The position numbers were made by a program, and so were the translations under genes. The notes beneath the pieces were generated by a model. It did no database searches, was not told the DNA's origin, and saw only the letters and a list, made by a program, of their open reading frames with translations. A stretch of DNA of 64,000 nucleotides, from NCBI RefSeq assembly GCF_950295315.1, contig NC_080164.1:9341002-9405001 (forward strand), written 5' to 3'. Shown here one piece after another: positions 43,555-54,459 of this stretch (its first letter is position 1; each line of letters opens with the position of its first letter). Source of the stretch: Erinaceus europaeus. Its lineage: Eukaryota > Chordata > Mammalia > Eulipotyphla > Erinaceidae.

Positions 43555-43712
43555 GGGCAGGGTGACTGGGAAGATGGCATAATGGTCATGCAAGGTTTCC
43601 CTTCTTGAGACTCAGAGATTCAATTGCCAGCACCACCATAAGCCGGAGTTGAGCAGCGCTCTGGTTTCACTAGCTCTCTTTCCACCTGTATCTCTGTCAT
43701 TAAATAAAATAT
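43555..43712 (+). mobile_element. Second-type SINE
   Basis: 'tgggaagatggcataatggt', 'ttcaattgccagcaccacca', 'ttgagcagcgctctggtttc', tail 'attaaataaaat'. Confidence 0.85.
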
Positions 43713-43721
43713 TAAGATGTG

Positions 43722-43795
43722 TGTGTGAGGGGGGGAGAGGGAGAGAGAGAAAGAGAGAGAGAGAGAGGAAGAGAGAGAGAGAGAGAGAGGCAGGG
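43722..43795. repeat. (GA)n-rich microsatellite
   Basis: GT start then mostly GA/GGA to 43795, continuing from the SINE tail. Confidence 0.9.
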
Positions 43796-43964
43796 GGCGT
43801 TGAGAATGCACTGGGGGCCAGATGGAGTGGGGAGCAGAAGGTAGACATCTGACTTTGATCACGTAGCTCAAGCTTACAAACTGAATCTGTCTTCCCAGAC
43901 CTTAAACCCTGATGAGAAGACACTGGAGGAACAACTGTGAAATCAAAAATCTGAAGGAGAGTCA

Positions 43965-44045
43965 AGAGTCAAACATTAGCTCAATGGGTAGGCCACACAT
44001 CTTACCATGTGTGAGACCCCAGGTTCGAGTCCCAGCACTACCTAG
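43965..44045 (+). mobile_element. Third-type SINE head
   Basis: 'agctcaatgggtaggccaca' and 'ccaggttcgagtcccagcac' resemble a tRNA A/B-box pair. It is related to the partial element at 63945. Confidence 0.55.
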
Positions 44046-44049
44046 AAGC

Positions 44050-45570
44050 ATCTTCTCTCTACGGACAGAGAGAAGAGATTTGACCAGAGAGGTAATTCAG
44101 CAGAGAGCTTGTGCCAGGCCATTCCCTGGTGCTGAGTAAGGAAAGGAACTAACAGGGAAAGGGGGAGCTCAGGAAAGAAGTCCAGGGGCGAGAAGCCGAT
44201 GGGCGGGTGTTGGCCTGTACCTTGACACCAGGTCACAGAGGAAGGGTCTGGCCGCATCTCTCAAGGTCAGCACCCACCCCCAGGGAGGAGAAAGTGGTCA
44301 AAGGAGAAGGCAGGGAGGAGAGAGATCATGGCAGGTCAAGACTCCAAAACATCACATTCACCTTCCTCCATTCATGGCCTCTGTGGTCTTACCTCAGCCC
44401 TGGCCTGGACTGAAATGTCCTCCATTGATGTGTTCATCACAGAGATGGAGGGGGAGTCAGAAGAGGATGTTCTTTTCCAATGTGGAGCCAACAGTCAACC
44501 CAGGACCTTGAGTGTGCAAAATAGCACTAAGTGGGCTCCACAGCCCAGTTTCCTCTTACGATTGTTCCTCTGAAAAAGGGAGAGAGGTGAGGAGAGACTG
44601 AGAGGCGGTCGAAGAGGGAGAAGCTCAGCTCCACCATCCACGGAGCTCCCTCAGTGTCCTCGTGGTTCTCCCATATGGAGCTGGGGCTCAACTCCAAGGC
44701 CTCCTGTTTGGTAAGGTGCACACGTTACTGGGTGAGCTATCCACAGTCCCAGGAGTCAGAGGAGAAAGGCCAGCAGGAGGTCATCTGGAACCTCAATGGC
44801 CCACCCCTCACCCAGGCACCCCAACATTCAAATTGCAGAAACTCCAGTGAGGACAGAAGTGAGAGCTGGTGCTCCAGGGATGAGAAGCAAGATGCTGGTA
44901 TGTCCTGGGTGTCCCCACCCTGTATCTGTCCCAGCCCACAGCAACCCTTCTGATGGCCTCTCCCCACCCCACCCCAGCTTCTGAGCAGCTCTGTCTGAGA
45001 CCCTTGTCTGCTTTCTCCAGGAAGTCCCAGCGGGAAGAATTGGCCCCATGCTCACTGGACACTGTCTGGCCTTTTGCTCTACAATGTTCATCTCGTCCCT
45101 GGACCTTTCTGCAGGGTCACAGGGAGGAAGAGAAGCAACTGCCCCCTTCCACAAGTCCCCCAGGAGGCAGTGTCTGCAGAGAGCCAAACTGCACATGTTT
45201 TACCACTGGAAAGAACATCAGAAATGTGGCTGGAACCAGCTCAGTCCAGAATTTCCAGGGGAGTTGAAAGCAAGTGAGTGACTCAGGACAGGATGGCCAG
45301 TGCCCAGCGCCAGGCCAGGCCGGCGAGCTCGGCTGCCTCCACAGAGCTGGGGGGTGGGAGGGTTTGATGGGGTTTATCCTCTTCCTGCTGCTGCCTCCAA
45401 AGCAGGGAGGGTTACCCCAGCCCTCACAAAGCCCCCAGCTGCAGGCGGCCCATCGGGCCCTGTCTCCCCTCAGAGGAGACCCCCCCAACCCCGCCAAGCA
45501 GGCAGCACCACAAACCCCCACCCTCCCTGGCAGGGCTTGGGCGTGAGCAGGCCCCTTTCCCTCTCTGCAG
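44050..45570. other. No recognisable feature
   Basis: Mixed, moderately GC-rich sequence. Several frames of 70-120 codons on both strands overlap one another without recognisable domains. Confidence 0.45.
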
Positions 45571-45577
45571 GAAGAGG

Positions 45578-46000
45578 TGCAGGGCCTGGTGGTGGTGCTC
45601 ATTACCATGTGCAAAGACGGGGGTTCAAGTCCACAGTCCCCATCCACAGGGCGTGGGGGAGCATCACAAGTGGTAGAGAGTGCTGCAGTTCTCTCTTTCT
45701 CTACGTAGCTATCTCTCCCTCCCTGATTTTCTCTGTCTCTATTAGGAAAGAAAGAGATAAGGGAAGGAAGGAAGGGAGGGAGGAAGGAAGGGAAGAAGGA
45801 AGGAAGGAAGAGAGAGGGGGAAGGGAAGAAAGAATGAAAGAAAGAATGAAAGACAGGAAGGAAGGAAGGAAGGAAGGAAGGAAGGAAGGAAGGAAGGAAG
45901 GAAGGAAGGAGAGAGAAAGGAGAACAGTGGCTCCTGAGGTATGGTGGTGAAATCCAGCTGTCATGGATTTGTAGTGATAACCCTGGTGACATAAATGAAA
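45578..46000 (+). mobile_element. tRNA-derived SINE with (GGAA)n expansion
   Basis: 'gggcctggtggtggtgctca', 'gggttcaagtccacagtccc' and CT body are followed by GGAA/GAAA repeats (45750-45910). The long-SINE 3' end 'gtagtgataaccctggtgac' follows, so the purine array is inside the element. Confidence 0.8.
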
Positions 46001-46044
46001 GAAAGAGAGAAAAGAAAGAAGGAGATAATAAAACAAAAGAAGAA

Positions 46045-46135
46045 AGGAATGGGAGGGAGGGAGGGAGGGAGGGAGGGAGGGAGGGAAGGAGAAAGGGTGG
46101 GAGAGAAGAGAAGAAGGAAGGGAGGAAAGAAATAG
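46045..46135. repeat. (GGGA)n purine tract
   Basis: GGGA units between two SINEs, with more GAAG variants at the right end. Confidence 0.9.
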
Positions 46136-46138
46136 GGA

Positions 46139-46350
46139 GGTGGGGAAGTTGGTGGTGCACCTGACTAGCAGCACACACTACAGTGCTCACGGACCTGGGT
46201 TCAAGCCCCTGGTCCCCATCTGCGGGGGGTGGGGGGAGCTTCATGAGAAGTGAAACAAGACCACAGGTGTTTCTCTATCTATCTGTCTATCTCCCCTATC
46301 CTCTCAATTTCTCTATCTCAATCCAATAATAAATAAGTAAAAGTAAAAAT
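46139..46350 (+). mobile_element. tRNA-derived SINE
   Basis: 'ggggaagttggtggtgcacc', 'ggttcaagcccctggtcccc', CT body, 'caatccaataataaataagt'. Confidence 0.85.
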
Positions 46351-46385
46351 AAGAAATAGGAGAGGGAGAAACAAAGACGATAGGA

Positions 46386-46437
<52 letters not shown>

Positions 46438-46470
46438 AGGGGGAGAAAGGGAGGGAGGGAGGGAGGGAGA
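46386..46470. repeat. (GAAA)n then (GGGA)n microsatellite
   Basis: About 50 bp of GAAA followed by GGGA units. Confidence 0.95.
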
Positions 46471-46676
46471 CTAAAGAAAAAATATTGTTTTTTAAGATTC
46501 CTAATGAATGGTAGTCCCCAAGATCAATAGAGTTAACAGAGAGCTACTTCTCCCCCTTTCTCACAAAATATGAACTTTTCCAGAATACCTCTAGTAACTG
46601 CCTCACGAGGGCCAGTGACACTCAGCTCCTTTGTGAAATTAGTGGTGGGCAGATAGACAGACAGAAAGCATCTTGT

Positions 46677-46677
<1 letters not shown>

Positions 46678-46724
<47 letters not shown>

Positions 46725-46730
46725 CACACT
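46678..46730. repeat. (CA)n microsatellite
   Basis: About 50 bp of CA with one CG interruption. Confidence 0.95.
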
Positions 46731-46739
46731 TGCTCACAT

Positions 46740-47210
46740 CCCACCAGGAAAGAAAGCCAGACCCCATGTGGGAGAGGCTTCCTAGACTTGTGATAACAAT
46801 GTTCCCTTAGCAGCAGAAGAGAATGTTCCAGAAATGAGAATAACAGAAATAGCCCCTCCAGGGCTAGTAGAGTATGGGGTGCAGAGTGAGAGTGCTGAGA
46901 GAATCAAGTGTGAGGTCTAGCAAGGCCCCTGGTGCTGAGAAGTTCTAAAAAAAAAAAAAAAAAATGATCCAGACACAACTCCAGCCATCCCCCACCAATT
47001 TGGGACCCCCAGATCTCAGCTTCCACCTTCAGTAGAGTGAGGAGTCCTGAGTATTCAGGATCTGGAAGCTGTTTTGGGCTGAACAGTTGGGGAGTTCCCT
47101 GCAGAGACTCCCCTCTCTGAGCACCATGTAGCTGCCAATCAGAGCACATTCCAGAAAGTTCTCCAGCAACCCCAGACCGCAAAGGAACTGACACACAAAA
47201 ACGGTTCTCA
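46740..47210. other. No recognisable feature
   Basis: Contains an A run near 46947-46964. Nothing else is recognised. Confidence 0.5.
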
Positions 47211-47214
47211 AAGC

Positions 47215-47345
47215 AGGCTGGGGGTATGAATCCACCTGCCAATGCTCATGTTCAGCAGAGAAGCAATTACAGAAGCCACAACTCCCACCTTCTGCACCCC
47301 ATAAAGAATTTTCATCCAGACTCCCAGAGGGGTAAATGATAAAGG
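47215..47345 (+). mobile_element. LINE-1 3' UTR fragment
   Basis: 'gctgggggtatgaatccacc', 'agaagcaattacagaagcca' and 'cagactcccagaggggtaaa' match the 4060-4190 segment. Confidence 0.7.
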
Positions 47346-47394
47346 AAGATGACCAGAGGACTCCATTCCACTAGGACCTGAAGTGTGTGTCACC

Positions 47395-47720
47395 AGGAAT
47401 CTTGTGTTGATGCCATCAATGAAAGGAAAATTAATCTGAAATATACCAGAGGAAGCCAGGACTGTTTTATGTATCTAAGAGAGAGGAGGAGAGAAGGAAA
47501 GACACTTGGAAACAGTGATAGGTGTAGGGGTGAACTAGAAAGGAAGTGAAGGCAGGACCCTTGAAAAAGTGGGAGGATTGTATATGAATACGGCTGGTAC
47601 TCAGGTGGGAGAACTCCAGGCGGAGTATTATTGATAAACATATGAAAAGGAACAGAAAGATCGCAGATGCTTTCAGGTGACACAACAGCAACAATTATCA
47701 AAGTACAAATTACTTTCAAG
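47395..47720 (+). repeat. Unnamed interspersed repeat, partner at 11395-11620
   Basis: An inverted-orientation relative of the 11.4 kb segment, extending further 3' with 'ctcaggtgggagaactccag'. It directly follows LINE-1 3' UTR sequence here and precedes it there. Confidence 0.55.
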
Positions 47721-47744
47721 ATGTGGGCGATAACAAGACTGTGT

Positions 47745-48085
47745 TAAGCTTTGTTTTAATTTTAATGTGTTTATAACATAGAAAATATCAACAAAGCCAT
47801 AAGACAAAAGGGGTACAATTTCACACAGTCCCCACCACCAGGATTCTATATCCCATCCCATTCCTTGAAAGGTCCCCTATTTACCACTCTGGGAATATGG
47901 ACCCAGAATCATTATGGGGTGCTATGGGGTGCAGAAAGTGGAAAGTCTGACTTCTGTAGTTGCTTCTCCTTTAGACATGGACATTGGCAGGTGGATCCAT
48001 ACACCCAGACTGTCTCTCTCTTTCCCTAGTGGGGCAGGGCTCCAGAGAGATGGGGTTCCAGGACACATTGTTAAACACAGATGAC
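47745..48085 (-). mobile_element. LINE-1 3' UTR, antisense
   Basis: 'agacaaaaggggtacaattt', 'cattatggggtgc' (with a small local duplication near 47915-47930), 'ccctagtggggcagggctcc'. A second tiny terminus fragment lies at 48262-48320. Confidence 0.75.
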
Positions 48086-48089
48086 AACA

Positions 48090-48890
48090 GTCTATGTCTG
48101 AATGTCAGGTGCAGTTCTCTGAGGCTTCAAGAAATATTCAGGTCACCCTATCGTGCACATACCCCAAACCCTTCAGGGAAGCAGTCAGTTGTTGGAGTTA
48201 TAGCAATGCATTTTGCATAATCTCAAGGTCTGCGGGCTGCCATTCTTTTGTTTTTTCTTTTCTTTTTAATTTTTATTTATAAAAAGACAAAAGCCATAGG
48301 ATAAGAGGGGTACAACTCCTCGTGACACTCTTCAAACTTCTGCCTTCAGAGGAAGGGAGTTGAGACAAAAAGGAGAGACTAAAGCCTTACTTACCGGGCA
48401 CCTGTTAACAATCAACCAGACAAGTTTCGTAAACTTGGAGTCTTTAGGTGAAATCAATATAATTTCTACCCACAACAAATATCAACAAATCTGGGATAAG
48501 AAAACATCTTCAACACTGACCCTTCTTGTAAGAACTAGTCCAGCACTGCATACACAGGATACTAAGTACACAGCACTTCTCTAGGGAGGCAAGGGAAACC
48601 TTGCCTGGGACTAATTACAGGTACTGATGCCGTAAAAGCCTGACAGATGGAGCCTAGCATTGCAGTGGCTGCCACTGATGGCAAAGTAGAGTTCACTGGG
48701 GAGGGAGCTTCTGCTATCAAAACAAGCAGGCGAGTGAAAGAGAACAGACAAAAATGAGTGAAAGAGAAACAGATAAAAGACCTGACTATTGGAGAGCCTC
48801 TGGCAAAATTAAAATTGGCAGGTGGCCCCGCTGTATTGGGGTGAATAGGGACTGGCACTTGTCTCCCCAACACTTAAAAAGTCTGTCACA
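48090..48890. other. No recognisable feature apart from a LINE-1 terminus at 48262-48320
   Basis: Short frames on both strands, with no domain or RNA gene recognised. Confidence 0.45.
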
Positions 48891-48892
48891 TG

Positions 48893-49180
48893 GGGGCTGG
48901 GTGGTAGCACAGCGGGTTAAGCGCACATGGCGCAAAGCACAAGGACCAGCATAAAGATCTGGGTTCAAGCCCCTGACTCCCCACCTGCAGGAGGGTCGCT
49001 TCATGAGCGGTGAAGCAGGTCTGTGGGTGTCTGTTTTTCTCTCCCCCTTTCTGTCTCCCCTCCTTTCTCGGGTTTCTCTCTGTCCTATCCAACAACAACA
49101 TCAATGGCAACAATAACAATAACAATAACGACAACAACAAGGGCAACAAAAGGGAAAAAATAGCCTCCATCATGCATTAT
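48893..49180 (+). mobile_element. Full-length tRNA-derived SINE, CAA-tailed
   Basis: 'ggggctgggtggtagcacag', 'gggttcaagcccctgactcc', 'gagcggtgaagcaggtctgt', CT body, 'caacaacaacatcaatggca' and 'caagggcaacaaaagggaaa'. This is a textbook copy of the abundant family. Confidence 0.95.
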
Positions 49181-49184
49181 CTCA

Positions 49185-50480
49185 ACAAAGAATTGAGGAG
49201 AGAGCATTGTTTTTAGGAATTTTAAAATTTATTCAGGAAAACTGAGAACATTCACATGTTAGCCAGAGAGAGAGGAAGAGAGAGAACCCCCAGAGCCCTC
49301 TTACTCACATGTTGATGGGGTGCTCACTTAGGATCAGGTGCCCGACAGAGAGGGAGAGGGAGAAGGAGAGGGAGAGAGAGAGAGAAGGGCAGAGCTCCTA
49401 CTCACTTGGTGACCTGGGCAGAGAGAGCGAAGGTCATGCCCACAGGTCTAGCTTCTAACACCCAAGCCCTGCCTCCACCTTTCCAAGCCACACCTGTCAC
49501 CACTCCCATTTGCTGGGCAGCAGTTTCCTTTCCCCAGGCACACAGGTCTGCCTGCGGAATATGCAGCACTTTCTGTGTCCCCTAGGGTACTTCCTGTACC
49601 TCAACACTGTCAACCCACCTCTGAATATGATAAAAATTTGAACAGCAAACAGGACCAGATGTGAGATGCCTTTTTGGATTTCATGCCCGTAGTCCTAAAG
49701 CTTTCCTTCTCCAGCAAGGACCACTGAGAGACCTTCCCTCACCTTGATATCGAGGGGGGAGCTTTCTAGAAATCCACCACCTTTTTTCAGTTAGACTGTC
49801 TCCTGAGCCACACTGTCTTAAGTGGTAAAGACCCCTCCCTTAAGCCTTCACTGCTAATCAAATTGCATGCTTGTGTTGTGACGTGAACTCCCTCCAATAA
49901 ATTGCGGTGAGCACATGCCGTTGGCTGAGTCACAGAGTGAAACCTCTCCATGTGAAACTGGCAGTTAGGACACCTGTCACCCCAAAGAAATGATACATAA
50001 TGTTTCTTGGATTTGTGCAGTTTAAAAAAGAAATGACTTCATTGACCTCCCCCCACCTGAACCTGTGGGCCAGTCAGTTATTAGAAAGACACCTGCAGGA
50101 GGATAGAAAGACTGGTACTTCTTCACGCCTTCTTTTCCTTCCTAAACTGGCCTGGCACTGCCGTGTCCACCATCTACTCCACTGAGGCCCTTGGCCAAGT
50201 AACAGCAGAGCTGCAAAGATGCTTGGAGAAGACTGAGCCCAGCTCATCCACTTACAGACAGAACAGAAGCCCTGGGAGGTGAGGGCTGTCACGCAGATTA
50301 CTGATGGGATGGCTTCCTTGCGCCTCCTGCTGTATCCCTGATCAGTTACTCGACGACCTCAGAAACATCCAGGACAGCTTCAGTCCCTGGGCATCCGTAG
50401 CAGTGGGCACCAGCCCCCGGCAGCCCACTGTTTAACCGTGTTGAGCTGGAAGGGGCCAGGCTGGTGGTTGCAACCTAGCT
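49185..50480. other. No recognisable feature apart from a GA-rich tract
   Basis: GA-rich sequence at about 49262-49395. The rest is unassigned, with frames up to 73 codons. Confidence 0.45.
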
Positions 50481-50484
50481 GGGG

Positions 50485-51030
50485 AGAAGGCTGCATGTTA
50501 GCTGTCAGAGTCAGGAAAAAATTACTAAAGTCATGGGCCACATAGAACATACCTAAAATAGACTCCTTAGCTGTTTCCATCATGAAGATCCCTAGTTTCA
50601 TTTACACTGTTCCTACCTTTGAGTTCCTGTTGATTGAAGAATTTGTTTTATATCTTGCTGCCTTTCAGTCACCAAGTTGCTGATGCTACCATGACACCAT
50701 CCTGAATTCCCTGGGCAGATGACCTCACCAATATGTCCTGGAACCTCACTTCTCCAGAGCCCTGCCCCACTAGGGTAAGATAGAAACAGGCTGGGGATAT
50801 GGATCCACCTGCCAATGCCCATGTCCAGTGGAAAAGCAATTACAGAAGCCAGACCTTCCTCCTTCTGTACCCCAAAAATAATTTGGTCCATACTCCCAGA
50901 GGAATAAAGAATAGAGAAGCTTGCAATGGAGGGGATGGGACAGGGAACTCTGGTAGTGGGAACTGTGGAATTTACCTGTTATCTTACAATCTTGTTAATC
51001 ATTATCAAATCACTAATAAAAAATAAAAAT
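50485..51030 (+). mobile_element. LINE-1 3' UTR, second subfamily
   Basis: 'gctgcatgttagctgtcaga', 'actaaagtcatgggccacat', 'accatgacaccatcctgaat', 'ggtaagatagaaacaggctg', ending 'caaatcactaataaaaaata'. Colinear with 62160-63655. Confidence 0.75.
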
Positions 51031-51033
51031 AAA

Positions 51034-51325
51034 TTGGGAGTCAGGCGGTAGCGCAGCAGGTTAAGCGCAGATGGAGCAAAGCACAAGGACCGGCGTGAGG
51101 ATCCCGGTTCAAGCCCCCGACTCCTCACCTGCAGGGGAGTCCCTTCACAGGTGGTGAAGCAGATCTACAGGTGTCTATCTTTCTCTCCCCCTCTCTGTCT
51201 TCCCCTCCTCTCTCCATTTCTCTCTGTCCTATCCAACAACGGTATCAATAACAACAACAATAATAACTACAACAATAAAAACAACAAGGGCAAAAAAGGG
51301 AATAAATAAACAGATTTTTTTAAAA
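51034..51325 (+). mobile_element. Full-length tRNA-derived SINE, CAA-tailed
   Basis: 'gggagtcaggcggtagcgca', 'tcccggttcaagcccccgac', 'cctgcaggggagtcccttca', CT body, 'caataataactacaacaata'. Low divergence, inserted at the end of the LINE-1. Confidence 0.95.
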
Positions 51326-51329
51326 AATA

Positions 51330-52165
51330 AAATAAAAAGAAATTTAAAAAGAAATGGATGATAGAGTTGCCTTGCATGGTAAGAATCACACAATTATCCT
51401 AAACTCCATGAGCATGTCCTAAAGTTACCATTTGCCCAAACTCTAAAATGGATGAAAGTATTCTAATCCAATTAGCTCGGTTTTCCTAGGTCTCTTGCCC
51501 TCTGAGTTTCTATCCATCCCTCTGGTGCCCAGAATTCTTGGCAGAATGCTCCATGGAGCTGAGCTGGGGCAGTGGGCCCAACCTTCCCAAGACATCATGG
51601 GAGAGGAAGAGCCATGACTGGATCCTGGCACGAGAACATCCCCTCGGTAATTACATGGTTCCAGACAGACATAAATAGACAGATTAGCCTCTCTGCATTT
51701 TTCTCATAAAAATAACAACAGTTCCTAAGCAGACTGGCATGAAGGAGGACTTTAAGCATTGCAACCTGCTATTCTTGGCAGTAAAGGACTGGCCTTCCTT
51801 GCCGTCCCCCCACCCCATCCCTGGACACCCCCTCCCAGTGCCTCCTCCTCAAGCCTGGCTCTGTCCAGCCCTATCGCCCCAGAGCAAGTTGGCAGCCAAG
51901 ACCTGAGTCTGGCTAAGGACTCTGTGAACATCGCCATGGTGTACTGTTCCCTTGGCTGGATCTTCATCTGCTCTTAGTCACTTTTGTAACTAGAAATCCC
52001 ATACACACAGGGAAATGATTGCCTGTCCTGTTCTGTACTGTGGGGAGGAGGGACAGGCTTAGAAGGACAGCCTCAAAGTCCCCTTTGGGTGTACAAATAG
52101 ATCATCCCTCCTCCTCTTCCTCCATCCCTGCTTCTATTTCTCCTCTACCGCCTCCTCCTCCTTCT

Positions 52166-52224
<59 letters not shown>

Positions 52225-53190
52225 TCTCCCCTTTCTCTACCACATCCCTACATTGCACTTCACTTATCCTATGCTTAACCCAAGTCATAACCACACCCAG
52301 CCCCAGGCTCCCACTCCTCAACTTCTCTGCTTTCTCTCTGCCTCCCTCTTTCTTCTGCACCTGACCTTGTCCCTTCTCAGGCTCAGGACTTCAGCACCAG
52401 AGGCGAGACACTGGAGCCTGGAATACTAGCTGCCAGGTCCTCTTCTCTTTGGCCCAAGAGTCCCTCCTCAAAGTTGAAAGGAGTTTCTGCCCCATCCTTC
52501 TATGGATACTGATTCAGCTAGGCCTCTCCCCATCAGTCCAGAACCTGGAATGGGCTGTGAGCTGGCCACCACTCCCTCTGGAAGGCAGAAGATGACAAGA
52601 ACTGCCCCAGAGCATAAAAAGACTCCATGTTCTTTTCTACCTGATGCCATGTTACTCTTCAGGGTATCTGCCAGGAAGATCCAGAACAAGTCCTGGGAAT
52701 GTGTTCATTTATATGCCCAAACAATCTCTCCCAGAAATCATGCACCAAATGAAAAAAATACATGAACTAATTAAATAATAGGGATTTGAAGTCTGAGGTC
52801 TTATATTCAAGTTCCAGCTTCACAGCTTCCCAATTGTGTGTCTCAAAAATAAAAGTCATTTTGTCATATTGACATCTTGATCACCACCAAATTCTTGGTG
52901 CTCTTGGCAGAGCAAAGGGGTGAGCTCAAGGACTCAGGTGTTGGGAACCCAGAGAACTGTACACACACTTGTATTGTTCACACTGTGTAAACAATGCTTT
53001 CAAGTCTGGTGATTCCACCAACCAGTGCTAAGTCACTAACAGCAAAATAAAGACATGAAAATACCTGGTGCCCACAACTCTGGAAATGGAGCGAGAAGCT
53101 GTGAGAATCCATCTGGCCCCAGTTCAAGGCTTTGGTCATTGTATCTAGAATGACCTCCAGTTGTAACAACCAAAGACTACCAAGGATTCT
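51330..53190. other. No recognisable feature apart from (CT)n at 52173-52221
   Basis: An open stretch of 136 codons (52019-52429) runs through the CT repeat. No domain is recognised, and nothing else is assigned. Confidence 0.45.
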
Positions 53191-53195
53191 CTTTT

Positions 53196-53377
53196 CTTTT
53201 TCTTTTCTTTCCTTTTCTTTCTTTTTTTTTTAATTTTCCTCCACCAGAATTATAGCTGGGGCTCAGAACCTGAATAGACATTTTTTAAAAAGGTTGAAAA
53301 ATAGAGAGTATATTAGATAGACAGGTGATAAATAGATAGATGATAGATTATATATATATGTAAGTAGATAGGTAGAT

Positions 53378-53428
<51 letters not shown>

Positions 53429-53560
53429 GAGAGATAGATAGATGAGACCTGCAGCACTGCTCCACCACTCCTGAGTGCCCTCCACACAAACACACAAATG
53501 GGTACTGGGGACTTAAATCAAGCTTGGTAACAAGTATGTTTGTCCTGCCACTCAATGACT
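53196..53560 (-). mobile_element. SINE, antisense, with (GATA)n expansion
   Basis: T-rich start, 'ctccaccagaattatagctg', a GATA array at about 53379-53428 in place of the GA body, 'gacctgcagcactgctccac', then a diverged head. Confidence 0.8.
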
Positions 53561-53913
53561 TTGGCCTTCCTTTTTGACAGAGTCAGGGCCTTGCACGATC
53601 ATGATTTCATGGAAAAGAGGCAGAGATCAAATGAATTCAGGATTCTTGGGTACAGGGGGCAGGTGGTGGTACACCCGGTTAAGCGAACATAGTACTAAGC
53701 ACTAGGACCTGTGTAAGAATCCACATTTGAGGCCCCGGCTCCCCACCTGCAGGAGAGTCACTTCACAAGCAGTGAAGCAGGTCTGCAGGTGTCTATCTTT
53801 CTCTCTCTTTCTCCCTCTCCTCTATCAATTTCTCTCTGTCCTAACCAACAAATTGAGAAAAAAAATGGCCTCCAACAGCAGTGGATTCATAATGGCCAGC
53901 ACTGAGCCCCAGT

Positions 53914-54317
53914 TGCTGTGCAGATGTCCCCTCAGGCTAGTACCAGTTCCCACAAGAGTTGGGACATTCTCAGAGTGCCTGTTCTGCCATGTTGTCCCCT
54001 CAGGCTAGAGCCAGTTCCCTTTAGAGTTAATACAATATTCTCGAAGTGCCCTTCCCAACCAATCCTGTCCCAGCTTGTCACTCCTGGTTTTTGCCCTATA
54101 AAGCCCTTCTTTTCCACCCCTCTCTCTCTTGCCCGCTTTTCACTTCAATGATTAGACGCAGGGAAGGTTGCTGCGTGAGGCGGCCATTGTTGGCTAGCTC
54201 CACATGGCCCAAACCACTGTGCTCTCACCCAACTCTGAGGTGTCCACGTGAATAAAGAATTGTGTTCCCTCTCCACTCCGGATCTCCTCTCTCCCTCCTC
54301 CACGTCACAGCACAACA
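53914..54317 (+). mobile_element. 5' LTR of the 53.9 kb provirus
   Basis: 404 bp, TGCTGTGC...AACA. U3 holds two tandem copies, offset by 68 bp, of a block starting 'gtcccctcaggctag' (53926 and 53994). TATA box tataaa at 54097-54102 and aataaa at 54251-54256. A 'gcggccattgttgg' element near 54178 resembles a YY1 site. Confidence 0.9.
54097..54102 (+). promoter_or_regulatory. TATA box of the 5' LTR
   Basis: 'ccctataaagcccttc' in both LTRs (57811-57816 in the 3' copy), and conserved in the minus-strand LTR at 62217-62538. Confidence 0.75.
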
Positions 54318-54319
54318 TC

Positions 54320-54337
54320 TGGCACCTGAACAGGGAC
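54320..54337 (+). promoter_or_regulatory. Primer-binding site, tRNA-Lys3 type
   Basis: TGGCACCTGAACAGGGAC, two bases after the LTR. It differs from the tRNA-Lys3 complement used by MMTV and lentiviruses at two positions, both explained by CpG decay or a single transition. Confidence 0.85.
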
Positions 54338-54353
54338 TTGACCTGGCCAGACA

Positions 54354-54362
54354 CAGGTAAGT
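54354..54362 (+). promoter_or_regulatory. Putative splice donor downstream of the primer site
   Basis: 'cag/gtaagt' matches the vertebrate donor consensus perfectly, with GT at 54357-54358, where retroviruses place the major splice donor. Use in transcripts is inference. Confidence 0.6.
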
Positions 54363-54459
54363 ATACAGCTGCTTGACTCTCTGCGGCCTTGTGTTCCTCT
54401 ATGCCATAAGAGGCTTTCAATTTTACAAAGAGGCTTCCCAAACCCTCCACTCTTTTGTT

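Noticed and set aside
45117..46244. Minus-strand frame of 375 codons
   Set aside because: About half of it is microsatellite translation (Ser/Leu/Pro from GGAA and GGGA arrays) and it crosses two SINEs; no domain recognised.
48893..48975. SINE heads as tRNA genes
   Set aside because: A- and B-box-like motifs are present but the cloverleaf is degenerate and each head is followed by a SINE body; they are retroposon promoters.
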